A stretch of DNA of 64,000 nucleotides from Pohlia nutans (Eukaryota; Streptophyta; Bryopsida; Bryales; Mniaceae). The stretch is from positions 1,304,501-1,368,500 of the forward strand of contig CM040101.1 of the NCBI GenBank assembly GCA_022496805.1, read 5' to 3'. Below, in pieces: positions 34,352 through 46,300 of the stretch. The position numbers were made by a program, and so were the translations under genes. A model generated the notes under the pieces. The model was not told the origin of the DNA. It was given only the letters and a program-made list of their open reading frames with translations, and did not search any database. How positions within the stretch are numbered: the first letter of the stretch is position 1; each line of letters begins with the position of its first letter.

Positions 34352-34524
34352 GAAGGTTGGGACCGTTGTGAGAGCAGTAAAAGGTTGGGACCCTTGTGAG
34401 AGCAGTAAAAGGTTGGGACCCTTGTGAGAACAATGAGAATAGTGAGAGACTTGGGCTTGTGAGAACAATGAAAGGTCTGTGGCTTGTGAGAACAGTGAGA
34501 GGCTGGGGCTTGTGAAAATTGTGG
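34352..34524 (+). repeat. Minisatellite inside the piggyBac element, 28-bp unit
   Basis: AAGGTTGGGACCCTTGTGAG and its remainder AGCAGTAA repeat two to three times almost exactly, then decay into GGCTTGTGAGAACA-type units. A second duplication of about 110 bp (TGGGCCTTCAACCCCATGGCC) follows at 34625-34760. Confidence 0.75.
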
Positions 34525-35303
34525 GAAGTTTAATTTTTTTTGCAGCAAAGGACAATTTTTCCAATATACAGCAAGTGCCTGGTCCATGCAATTTTTTTGG
34601 GGGGAATGTAAAATTAGAAAGTGACCATGGGCCTTCAACCCCATGGCCCATGAAGGATTCAGTTTGGGCTCACCTGGCTCTCCATGCATTTTTTATTTAT
34701 TTGGGAATTGCAAATCAGAAAGTGACATGGGCCTTCAACCCCATGGCCTTCAACCCTATGGCATGAGTGATTCAGTTTGGGCCGACTGGCTCAATGCCTG
34801 GTGCCCTAGTCCATTGAATTTTTATTTTTTTGGAAAGGCTCTAGGCATTCAAGGCCCCTGACAAGCACATCCATTGACCTTGGTCATGTGGCCCCACTGC
34901 CATGTCTGGCCCTCTCCTCATAAATGAGCCCACTGCCATTTCATGACCGCACTGCCATTTCCTGCTTTTGGCCGGAATTCTTTTTTTTTGAAAAATACTT
35001 TGGCATTCATGAGATTGCTTGGGGGAAGGATTTGAGGGTAGAGCACAACTAAGGTATGGATCATGCAGGAGACCGAGCAGCACTAAGGGGCAGTACATTT
35101 TTTTTGGCAGCCCTTCGACCACTCTCATATGTTGCTCACTTCAAACCTCCATATTTTCTAATCTAAACCTCGGAATTACTTAAAAAAAATTCCACATGAG
35201 GGTCATGATGTTCTTTACATGTGGTAAAAATTTAAGATGTTTTGGAGCACTTCTAAGCAAGCCGATTTCAACATAAGTAAAAAGTACCCCCTGCCCAAAG
35301 TAC

Positions 35304-36903
35304 CCACAAGCGCCTCACTGAAGAATTGACACTCGCTGGAAAGGATCCCACTTCTCCCTCGCTCCGTCGTTGGCGCCACCCCAACCGATGCGCCACCATA
35401 CGTCTCCACAAGTATCGCAGGTTCCGTGCCACCGGCTTTTTTGGCAATCTCACACCCGTTGGTCGCGGAGCTGTGAGCAAAGCATCCTCATCCAACAGGG
35501 AAACAAGGTCTGCTACAACATCCTCTGTTTTCTGCAACTCTTCTTTCACCCAAACAGCCACTGCAACTCTAGCTTCAGATAGCACAGTGTGAGCTTCTCC
35601 AGGGACAATGGCCATCTTTTATGGCCTTCACGTTGCTCAACTACAAAATCTTGGTGGCCACTAACAGCGCCTATTGGTTCTCTCGCTTGTTCACCCTGTC
35701 GTTGCCCCCAAAGGCTCGCTCTGTCGCACTATGGTCGCTGTGTACAGCCAACATCTCCGACTGCAAAAATTTCTGTTGCTTCAGAATTTTCAGCGCTCCA
35801 AGCAGATGATCGAGGGTCGCAATCCTATCAGCGTTCTAGGATTTCCACTCTCTTGATCACCTACTTCTGCAATTAGAATTGGATTGTCAGTCGTTGGCCA
35901 GCCCACCACTCTGCAGCGTCGAAATCTCAAGACCAACGTTCGCCTTGAATGCTCGGAATTTTCTCCCTCGCTCAACGGTCATGAATTCTAACAGCCAGAA
36001 ATGGCATTCAACAGTCCAATTCCCAGTTCACCGTTCTGCAAGTCGCCGTTCTGCAATTCTATTTCACAGTTCCGCAATTCCCAATTCACCGTTCTTCAAT
36101 TCCCAACGTTATTGTTCTGCAAGTCACCGTTCTGTAAGTCACAAAGCTCAAAATTTCAACAAATTTGTATTGTCGCAAATCAAATTCACTCCCAACGTTA
36201 CTGTTGCAAATCAATTTCAATTCCAATTTCTGCACGCTCCAGGCCGAAAGTCCAACCGGTTCTCACTGCAAATTCCGAATTTCAACAAATTCGCCTAGCA
36301 ATCCAATATATGGCCGTAGTCAATCTCATGCAGGCTCTTGCCGTTGACAGGGAACGGCGATTTTGGGTTTCGTAGATTCTGTCGATTTTGTGGGTTCTTT
36401 TGTAGATTATGGGTTCACTAAATTTTGGGTTATTCAAGCAACATTTAACGTCGCCCTGCAAACTGAATGCGACATGCCAATTTTTCCGTTACTTTGTGTC
36501 GCCCTGCCAATCTGCAGCGCTCGACCTCGAAATCGCTGCCTGCAGGTCGTCGGACTCAGAGCAATGCCAGAATTTTGGCTGAATTCAGAGCCTCTGACAC
36601 TGCTCTCACTCGCTTGGTTTCTCCTGCGCACACTTGGTTACTGCGTGATTGCTCCTGGCCTTCCTAGCGCTGCTGCCCCGCCAGCCCGTCTCCGCCCTCG
36701 ACAACTCTTCGGCAGCTCCAAAAATTCACAGAAAATTGCACACTCCACCAATTTCAAATCGCAAACGACCGACAGAACTAGTGCAAAAAATCAACCAGGG
36801 TCACTTTGCCGTTGAAGCCGCCTCTCAGAGCCCCACAAGTCGAAAATCGTCGATTTCTAGTTACAGAAGCCCCCTGGGGGCCTTACAGTCCTTTAGGGGT
36901 TAA
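35304..36903 (-). repeat. Right inverted arm of the piggyBac element
   Basis: This is the reverse complement of 30258-31857 with the same length. Differences I could see are single substitutions that change one residue each in frames common to both arms. The mirrored TTGCAGAACGGTGA-type repeats lie at 36010-36140. Confidence 0.85.
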
Positions 36904-38270
36904 GCGTCTACACTACATTTATCTGGTCAAACCTCATGAATTTGTCACATTTTAAAATGTATTATACTTTTTTGGTATTTTTCCTATACAATATATCTTT
37001 AAATCGATTTCAACTAATTTTTTCATAATTATATAAATGAAAATGAATTTTATAAGATTTTTCAAAGTTTTTCTCTTGTGACTGCAATAGTCATTACAAA
37101 ATGCCTAAAATAGTATGGTTTTTTAAGGCAAAATGTAAATAATAGTGATGAACAACAACTTGAAGGCCTCATGCTTCTCGAACTTACATAAAAAGAAATT
37201 CGATTGAATTTTTTTTCTGCGGTGTATATTGGAATTTTAGGGCTGTGAGCTTTGAAGTGCTATAAAAAACGCAATTTAACAAATTTGAAGAACCATAAAT
37301 TGGACTAAAAAGCAAAAGACAAGTCCCACACATTCCTAGTTGGGACCAATATCATTTGAAATTATGAACTAGGCGAAAATTAGCGTTTGACTGGAAAACG
37401 ATTAAACATGGCCCCACAAGGCTCCTTGCGTGCTTAAGGGTGAATTTAATTTTTTTTACTTATGTGATTTATATGCTACAGTGTAGATTATAGAAGTACG
37501 TGAATATGTTTTTTGCTATGGTGATTATAAGGTAGAGGGCTCTAAACCCGCCACAGTTCTAAACCCGCACTCTACCAAGGACGATCATTTTGAAATTTTG
37601 GATGTACCCATGGTGAAGAGCACCATTTTGGAACCCATGTCATTTCAACTTCAGAAATTCATAACTAATTTTAGGAACATCCAATTTTTTTGATTCAAAG
37701 TATGTTGGTCTTTGCTTGGATTTGTCTTCCAGTGAACAATCATGCTCAGTTCTCCTTGTGTCCTCATAAATTCACAACCCTTAAAGTGGCGGATTTAGAG
37801 CCTCCTACCTTAGTCTTTGTGGATTGAAGTTGGGTCCTCTCAAGTATCTTTTGAGCTATGTAATAAAATACACTCATTCCATATCGAAGCTTAAGATTTT
37901 CACTATTCTTGAACTATAGTTTAAAAAAATACACATCACAAACAAACAACAAATTATAATGAGTAATAGTTACTCCCACTTATTGACAGGGAGTGGCTCC
38001 TCGACCTGTTACTCTTAGCCACGGATTCGAGCTCAAGCTAAACAATGTGTTGCAAAAAATCAAAAATGACAAATACCCGTACCTGATTAGAAACCAAAAA
38101 TTGGATGGCAGCAAGATGCAAATGTCAAGTGCATGAGACTATTACTACATTCATTTCTTTTTACAAACATCTGACCACATCCATAAAGTAAGGATGGCTT
38201 TCCATGTAGAGCCTGAACCAACAAGCTGATGTCATGCAAAGCATGTTTGTCCAGAATTCAAGGTCCTTCA
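36904..38270. other. Intergenic, repeat-derived
   Basis: No gene is supported. It contains the TA-flanked element at 37530-37810 and a TTAA-like end near 37434. Confidence 0.5.
37530..37810. mobile_element. TA-flanked MITE with AGGTAG ends, copy 3
   Basis: AGGTAGAGGGCTCTAAACCC at the left mirrors GGATTTAGAGCCTCCTACCT at the right. TA lies outside both ends (37528-37529, 37811-37812). Total 281 bp. Confidence 0.8.
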
Positions 38271-38784
38271 TTAGCCCTTAAAGGACCACAACTGTGTTTC
38301 TCTCCAAACACTCCAAAGTTACCTAAAAGTACCCCTTCTCATAGAAAGGCAAATAGTTTTTAATCTAATTTGTTTTGACCGATCCAACTGTAGGATATTT
38401 CAACCAACTTGAATTTAGTAGCACCTACAAATTTTCAACCGTTCAGGGTTCCCCAATAGTAAGATTATAGCTATAATGTTAGTTGGACTTTTTTTTTTGG
38501 GTCCGTTGCCTGGGTTTGAAACTTTATGAAAATGCCCAAAATGCAAATTTTAGTCTCAAATTTGGTAAAATGAATTTGGCAATTGTGTATATGGACGTGT
38601 TAGCTCATTGTGTACAAAAAATCAAATGCATAGCTCATTGTATGAAAATTTTCAGTTGCTGCCCGCAATTAGGTTTTTCACCTTTGCATGATTCTATCTT
38701 ATGATCTATACATCACCTCCGTACAGTGATCAAGTACACTGTTCAACCTTGTACTCTGTTCAACCTTGGTCCTTTAGGGGTTAA
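38271..38784. mobile_element. TTAA-family element, 514 bp
   Basis: TTAGCCCTTAAAGGACCA at the left and TGGTCCTTTAGGGGTTAA at the right form the terminal repeat. The interior differs from MITE-1 and MITE-2, so this may be a third non-autonomous family. Confidence 0.7.
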
Positions 38785-39833
38785 TACTTCTACCATGTGG
38801 CATTACATATTTGATGTAGCAGGCCCTTTTGAATAGAGTTTCAACTATTACCAGTCTTGTAAACCACAAATGCAAGACCAGAGCACCTGTATGTCAACCT
38901 GAATGACTATTAATGTATCAACCTTCCTTTTGATATGGACGTCACACATGCAAAACCGTCCTAAGGCAACCACTCAGTGCAATACAGTCCATTAATTAAA
39001 ATCCAAACTTGGCTCAAGAAGCACTTGTATTTCAATCCACCATTGAACACCTTGCCTCAATCTTGTTGCAAAACATTGCCAGATTCAAACACTCTTCTCA
39101 AAAAGAGAATGACATAGTTGGTATCAAGTGCAACTACACTAATAAACATCACTACTAATGCATGGTCCAAAACAAGTCTATACGCCTGTGAAGGCTTTAA
39201 AATATGAATAGCTTCTCTGATTTTCAAAATGAAAAGGTTTAACCTCATGAACTTCGTTTTCAGAACACGAACTAGTAATGCTGGTTTTCAGTGCACAGAA
39301 AGCCAAATCAAGAAGAAACAGAACAGGTACCTCCAAATAAGACCTTCAGTCTTGTGAAAATGGACATTAATCCCACATGGAAGAGATAGTACCATCTCCG
39401 CCTTCAACATACAAGCTGATTTGAATCCAGTCTGCAAAACCTGACTTCTTTGTAGAGTCTACTAGAACTTTGGTTTTTGAACCAACGTGAATGAAGAGTC
39501 TGTTTGGAGGGTAGTTCTACTAACTATGCCCCATGGACACAAACATCGAGTGTGCTACACAGGGTTGACTTACTCAACCACAGGGTTGACAAAGTGTTGA
39601 ACACGACGTCAAATAGACCTCCATGTTTGTCAGACATGCATATTCTTAGAAATACTTGGAATATTTTTGAGTATTCTAGAATATTCTTGGAAATGTTTCA
39701 TCCAAGTTGTTTAACATATTTGACACTCGTCTAATTAGACAGTCGACGTCTGACAACTAATACGATGTGAAGTTGGAAAACAGTGTCAGACATGACAACC
39801 ATGGTACTGCTACATCAGGAATGGCGAGTGTCG
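38785..39833. other. Intergenic, no gene seen
   Basis: The block 39560-39760 (TTACTCAACCAC, GTGTTGAACACGACGTCAAAT, GACCTCCATG, GTCAGACA) recurs inverted at 56530-56680, so it belongs to a dispersed repeat. Nothing coding is supported. Confidence 0.5.
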
Positions 39834-42711
39834 TCACCGTCTTGTCTTTTTCTTCTTGGAGTGCTTTTCAGAGTCCTTGGACTTTCGCTTCTCTTTCTTT
39901 CGTTTCCGTTCTTTCGACTCGTGCCGTCGTTTCCTCTCCTTCACCTCCCCAACGTTGTTGTCACTATCAGAGCCATCAACCTGAATGGATTTCTCCTTCT
40001 TGCGCTTCTTGCTCTCTCGTCCACCAAGCTCAGGGGGTAAAGAAGGACCTGCAACAGGACGTGCTGCTATTCGTGCTTCCCAATCCTCCTTCAGGCGAAC
40101 ATCGGTGTCAGGGCCTTCAAGACGAGCCCGGTACGGCCCCGACTCGTCCATCCGTGAGCCCACAGCTCCACGGCCCCTTTTCACTCTGTCAGCAACATTG
40201 CACCATCACACAGCTCAGCAAAATCCATCGCGGTTGTGTTTGGGGATCCCAGCCTCCTTGTAATGTTAGTACTTTCATTGAAACCCGATTCGTTGAGCTT
40301 TGGAGCTGAAGAATAGGATAAGTCACAGTTATGTGCTCCCTCCTCCTTTTCCCATTCCCAACCTCAATGAATGGAGGATGCGGCATCCTCTAGTTAGAAC
40401 TTAGCTGAAACTTAATTCGTCCAGCATTGGAGACAAAGAATGGGAGACAAAGATAGCGACAACTACACTAAAATTTTGATTTAGTGTCCAACGAGAATTG
40501 ATGTCTTTCACCACAGTTTGTTCAAAGATGAGGAGAAATAGTGTCCCTACAATACATAGGAGTTTGCCACTTGTCATTCCCACTTCCACTGAGAGTGCCA
40601 TGTTCCTTCCAGGACATGAGCTGACATGCCATAAAATTGCCATTTGTCATTGGAACACTACATCCAGAAGGTTTACTTCAAGTTTTTATCATTTTAAATT
40701 TCACAGTAAAAAGTGTTTTTTTTACAGAGGCACTATATCTCCAAAAAATCAAATAGTGTCCATGTTGAAAAAGTGTCCCAAACACTAAATCACAATTTTA
40801 GAGTATTGCTCAGGTGAAAACACCACTAAAATGTACACCTCCAGTACATTCTCTCCATAAAACATACACTAGGTGTCTCCTGAGCAACACTCCACCCCAC
40901 AGAAGTTGTATTGAGAGCTTGACACCTAACCCTCCGGTTTTTGTGCCAAGAGAATAGAGATGAATTTTAGAATTTCACAAGTTCCCCCTATTAAGAAGAA
41001 CTTTGCAGATTCGGTCCTGAGGTTCCATTCAAGAACACTCAATTTTAACTATCTCTGTGTTAAAAAAAGTCATACAGTGATCAAGGTGCAGAGTGTAAGC
41101 CAGCAAGGTATTTTTTGTCACTCAAAACCAAAATCCTCCCACGAGCGAGTAATTAATCACAAAAAAGAATCAAAATTTCTCAACTGACCTGAGGTATGAT
41201 CTAAAAGGAAAGGAAAGAAAGACGTACTTTGAATGCAAGAACTTCTCAATATCCTCATCCTTCAAGCCATCGTCGTCGTCGTCCTGATCTGAGGAAGAGC
41301 TGATCTGGGCTTCCCCGTTTGAATGTCTCCGTTCCGCGTACTCATCTCTCTCTGCTTTGGCAGCACTACTCTCCTCGTGATGATGCCGACTTCGCTTGTC
41401 TCTGGAGACCTTGTTCTCGAGCTCTCGCTGCCGCCACATCTCCTCCATGTCCACCACGCGATTGGCTGCAACCCCACAAATAGGTCAGAAATCACCACAG
41501 CCCACACTTAGGTTACCAAAAAAGACTCTGCAATTCACCATTCATGGTCATAAGATTACATTGATCATCAGAACATAGCACGTGTGGTCCAAAAACAAAG
41601 AAAAAAAAACGTCTCCATATGACCTACTCAAATGAGTGCTAGAAAAGACATAAGAGCCTCTCTTGGACTCTGCAATTAAACCCTAAAGGACCAAGGATTC
41701 ATGGTCATATTGTGAAGACAAACAGGGCCAACATTTCATCGATCGCCCGAATCAGTGAAGAGCATTGCATGTGTTGGTCCAAAAGCAAAGGAAAAAAATG
41801 AACAAAAGAACGTCTCCACATGACCTACTCAAATGAGTGCTAGAAAAAACACGAGAGCCTCTGTTGGACTCTGCAATTAAACCCTAAAGGACCAAGGATT
41901 CATGGTCTTATTGTAAAGACAAATGAGGGAAACATTTCACTGATCGCCAGAATCAGTGAAGAACATTGCACGTGTTGGTCCAAAAACAAAGAAAAAATTG
42001 CAAAAAACGAACGATTCCGCATGACCTACTCAAATGAGTGCTAGAGAAAACACGAGAGCCTCAGTTGGACTCTGCAATTAAACCCTAAAGGACCAAGGAT
42101 TCATATAATCATATAGTGAAGACAAATTTTCATTGATCGACAGAATCAGTGAAGACCATTGCACGTATTAATCCAAAAACAAAGAAAAAAATTTACCAAA
42201 AGAAAGTCTCCGTAAGAGCCTCTGTTAATTAAACCCCAGAGATCAAGGTTTGAAAATGACTGATCATAGAACAATAGAATTCAGACGGGCCAAATTTTAT
42301 TGATCACCAGAATCAGCGAAGACAACGTTCCATGTGCAGGTTCCCAAAAAACAAAAAACCAGGCCTACTCAAAAACATCCGGTAGACTCTGCAATCAAAC
42401 CCGAGGATTCAATGACTGATCATAAAACATTGCATGTAAAAAAAACCGAACAAAAGAAAGGCGACGTTAGATGAGCGCCAGAAAAAACAAGAGACCCGAT
42501 TCAATGCTTGAAACGGTGGTTGATTTCATTACAGAAACAGACCGTGCAAGACGCCGCGGACCATGCCCGTGAGGAACTGCCGGTTAGGGCGCGCCTTGAC
42601 GACAGGCTTGGCGAGGTACGCGCCCACACCGTCTCTCTCAGCTCGCTGCCGCATCATGTTGGCTTCCTCCATGATCATGGCCGCCAACCTCCGCTCCGTC
42701 TCCGGATTCAT
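39834..42711 (-). CDS. Nuclear Lys/Arg/Ser-rich protein, conserved plant family of unknown role
   Basis: Exons (minus strand) are 42711-42543, 41465-41228 and 40185-39834, phases 1 and 2, giving 252 residues. The N-terminus MNPETERRLAAMIMEEANMM, then FLTGMVRGVLHANRVVDMEE and MWRQRELE, looks like a conserved domain. An acidic/Ser stretch (DQDDDDDGLKDEDIEKFL) follows. The C-terminal third is Lys/Arg-rich with repeated KRKK/SKDSEK runs, typical of nuclear-speckle or splicing-associated proteins. A role in RNA processing is inferred only from composition. Intron 1 (41466-42542) is made largely of a tandem MITE-1 array. The gene is divergent from the MFP1-like gene, with 654 bp between the two ATGs. 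Confidence 0.8.
41515..42480 (+). mobile_element. Tandem array of about six MITE-1 units in an intron
   Basis: Units start at TTAAACCCTAAAGGACCAAG at 41676, 41877 and 42078, and at TTAAACCCCAGAGATCAAGG at 42229. A partial unit precedes them (from about 41515) and a decayed one follows (about 42395-42480). Full units are 205 bp, and each ends GACTCTGCAATTAA, sharing one TTAA with the next. All lie in the same orientation. They contain CAGAATCAGTGAAGA and CATTGCACGTGTTGGTCC as in other MITE-1 copies. Confidence 0.85.
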
Positions 42712-43365
42712 GTCAAAACCCTCAAAGGAAAAGAAAAAAAAAAAAAAAAAAACAAACACAAACACAAACCCAACCAAACCACGTCAATCAATCATGTTCT
42801 CCTCACCAACACCAAGGAAACCCTAACTCCTTGTGTCAAAACCCCGAGAAAACAAAACCAAAAAAAAAAAAACGAACTCTCTCCACGGAAACCAATCAAT
42901 TATGTTCTCCTCGAAACCCTAACTTCAAAACCACGGCAATGAATCAATCATCCTCGGTTTGATTGCCATGGTAGTTGTAACCCTACATTAAAGAAAATGG
43001 AAAAGTGGGGGACACGTGGACGAGTGAGGTGTCCAACTAGGACGCTTTTGAAATGGCGCTGGCTTCCACCCTCGCAGGAAGGAATCTCTCTGTCGTCAGG
43101 ACCGACTTGGCCGTTTATTGCTGAAATCCTCACCACAAAAAAATATTTCAGGATAGGTGAGTGAGAGCGAGCGGAGTTCGTAGTTTTTTTCTGGGGTTTT
43201 AGAGGTCATTAGAGAGGATATACTTCCTTGTCGCTTTAAGGTTGAAAAAGCGTTGCGGATTCTTTGATAGGATTTCGCTTCCTGATTCTTTTTTTTTTTT
43301 TGAGTGAGCGGTTTTGAGGGCTCATGACTTAGAAAGGTCGAGCGAGAGAAAGAGAATTTGTAAGC
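42712..43365. promoter_or_regulatory. Divergent promoter region
   Basis: 654 bp separate the two start codons. The segment has a poly-A/poly-T tract at 42733-42752, a telobox-like AAACCCTAA twice (near 42818 and 42913), a CACGTG core in GACACGTGGACG (43012), and a GC-richer block at 43040-43130. Sharing of regulation is inferred from the distance only. Confidence 0.5.
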
Positions 43366-46300
43366 ATGACTGTGGCGGTTTCGTCGGCGAGTCCATTGCA
43401 ATGGAGTCTGTGCAGGAAGGCTCCATTGAGGACGAGGAGGAGGGTCAGTGTGTGTCCTCCTGTTTGTGCTTTGAAAAATCTTCCCGAGGATGGCAGAAGC
43501 TCCACGGACCTCTCTCGCCGCGCTTTAATTACCTTGATTGCCCTGTCCACTACCACTCAGATTGCTGGCGTCGCGTCGGCCCGTAACACCAGCGGTGCGA
43601 ATTCCTTCTCTCATTCTTTAAATTTCGTTGCCATTTTTATACTGTAGTTGTAGCTAATTCAGTTACTGGTCTTGTAATTGTATAGAGTGAGGTTATCTCA
43701 AATCAGTGCCAGTGAGTTGAAAATTTGTGAATCCCTGGTTTTACACAATTTCAACTGTCAGAAGTTGCAGGGTTCGTAGATTGAAAAAGAACGTACCAGC
43801 ATAGGGTGACGTTATATCATGAGTTCTCGTTCCGTTCCAAATCAGTGCCAGCGAGTTGAAAAATTGTGAATCCCTGGTTGTACACAATTTCAAATGACAG
43901 TTAGTAACTTCAGAAGTTGCAGAGTTCGTAGATTGAAAAAGAACGTACCAGCATAGAATTGGAATGATCGGAAAGGAACGGAGTGTTTTTCTTGTGATCA
44001 TAGCGAAACACAATGAGGGTAGATTACAAAGGCGAAGGCTCTCTTTCTCATTTGCTTAAATTTGAATTTACAGAAGCTACAGAAACCTATCCGCAAGATT
44101 GTTGAAGCTATCACTCTCATTTGCTTGGATTTGAATTTATAGAAGCTACAAAAACCTATCCTCGAGATTGTTGAAGCTGTCACTCTCATTTGCTTGGTTT
44201 TGAATTTATAGAACCTACGAAAACCTATTCTCAAGATTGTTGAAGCTATCACTCTCATTTGTGAAGGTGAGAGAACGATGTTTGATCAGAGATTTGTGAT
44301 GTGTTGGATTTGTCACTTGCGAGCTGGTTTTCGAAGATTTTATAATTTGCTTGAGTTGTTGTTGCCACTTTCTTACAGTGGCTGAGAAGAAATGGTTTGA
44401 CTCATTGCGGCAGCGAAAGAATGAAGGTCCGGAAGTAGCACCCTCGCCAGCCACCCCTGCACTGGACGCTCCAAGTGCTGTAGAAAGTTCGAATGTGCCT
44501 GCTGCTGAGCCACTCGCCCCTTCTCCAGTGAAGGAAGCACCAAAAGAAAGCGACAAAACTGGTGTGACCGAGGTTATTAGTTTGCCTCAGGAAGTTGCAA
44601 GTGAGGCTCAGAAGGTAAGATGAATGCTTTCCTTTTTTCACATATCATCTGCTTTCCAGGAGGATACTACTTTTAGAGACCAGAAATTAGAGCCTCTCAT
44701 AGACCATGAATTCCACTCCTTCAAAAAGAAAACCTCATAGAGTAACAAAACTCACGAAAAGAACTTCATTACAGTTTTAGCCATATTTTAAACAAATTGG
44801 GCTACATATTTTTTTTAACAGTTTTGAGTAGGTCCTATTTGGTGTTCAAATTTATTTGTTTATTTTCCAACACATGCAATGATCTTCACTGGTTCTGGTG
44901 ATATAAAATTTAGTCCCATCTGAATTATTATCCACAATATGATCAATTGAATTTATCAATTTTAAAACTGTGAGTCCTTGGTCCTTAGGGGTTAAGTCTT
45001 TGTAGTGAGAGCCATTTTTGAAATTGATGGTGTAGCTTGTGTAGTGGGATGGTCAGAAAAGCTAAACTTTATTTGAAAATGGTCTTTGCGCAGGTTTCTT
45101 CAGGCGCGAATAATGGATTTGGACTTTTGAGCCTGGCGGGTGTTGTAGGAACTGGAGCGGCTGGCGCTCTCTATTACCTTGAGCGACAGTCCAAAAATCA
45201 GACTGCAGCCGCCTTAGAAGCTGTAAGTTACAAATTTGTTAATGGGTAATCATGTAAGGAGGGTGTTTAGAGTTGATATGTGCTTGAAATAACAAATAGG
45301 CAATTCATTAATTCTTTAATGCGCCTATGTCCATATAATGGACGATGAACAGATTGCAACCTTTCTCAACCTACGTCCTGTACATTTTTTCATCCATCCA
45401 AATTTCTCTTGGTTCTTATGCTAGTTGACTACCTTTGTACGGTATGGATCTTCAAAGTAAGATATTGTGATTTTTGGAAAAACAACACAATTGGTTTATG
45501 TCAAGTTTCATTCTTAGTTCAAAAAGTGAGACCTTAAACATGATTTTCCAAAATTAGTAGCATCAAATAATGGAAACCATACCATCTTGTAGTTTATGTT
45601 ATTCCAATTTCATTACAATATTTTTTAATTTTTTTGTGTTAATTTTGGATTTTTGGTTGAATTTCAAGAGAAAACCTTGCAAAATTCATTAAAAAAATAT
45701 TAAAAGAAAATATGATGAATCCAACCGTACAGATGTGATCTTCACATTGACATTTACAACTTTGCTTTGTACATCAACTCCATTTTTTTTTTTCATCAAA
45801 ACATTTTATAACGAATCTTTGAAAACAGTGTTGAATCGGGAAGTTAAAGGGTTAATATTATTGTGTGATTTTGGAGGCATTCTTCTACAGTAATCCAAGA
45901 TTGTGATGGTAATTCTCATGAAGGTTTTGATTTTCTTGTGCAGGCGAATAAGAAGCTGGAGGAGGCAGAAGTCTCCATGGCGGCACTTCGAAAAACCTCC
46001 GAAGGGCAATTACTTGCAGGTGTGCAATTGATCCCATTATATTTATCACAATATGATCAATTGAATTTGTCATTTCAAAACTATGAATCGTTCATCCTCT
46101 AGGGGCTAGAAAACCTAGCTGTGTTTCTAACGTAAACCCTGCCAATTGTAATGTGGCTAGGTTTTCTAGAATACCTCTCAGGGTTAGATTTTCTACTAGT
46201 GCCTGTTTCAACCAAGATGAGCCTCATATTTCTTTAGCAGTTTTGAGTAGATCCTATGTGGACTACCTTTTGTTCAAATTTCTTTGGACATATGCAATGT

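Larger units (their letters stand above)
30258..36903 (+). mobile_element. PiggyBac element with 1.6-kb inverted terminal arms
   Basis: The 6638-bp element (30262-36899) is flanked by TTAA on both sides (30258-30261, 36900-36903). Both ends start CCCCTAAAGGACTGTAAG inward. The inverted repeat extends from 30258 to 31857 and from 35304 to 36903, 1600 bp each, with no net length difference and only a handful of substitutions noticed. Between the arms lie the transposase (31883-34187) and about 1.1 kb of non-coding sequence with its own repeats. TTAA targets, CCCY termini and the transposase sequence all point to the piggyBac superfamily. Classical piggyBac inverted repeats are tens of bases, so the arm length is unusual. 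The arm identity suggests a recent insertion or arm homogenisation. Confidence 0.93.

Noticed and set aside
30258..36903. An LTR retrotransposon reading of the two 1.6-kb repeats
   Set aside because: The repeats are inverted, not direct, there is no reverse transcriptase, and the flanking duplication is TTAA.
37990..38040. tRNA-like segment with GGATTCGAGCTC
   Set aside because: No cloverleaf can be drawn: the acceptor and anticodon arms do not pair.
43998..44258. Repetitive minus-strand protein of 86 residues
   Set aside because: It is the shadow of a 75-bp tandem repeat inside an intron.
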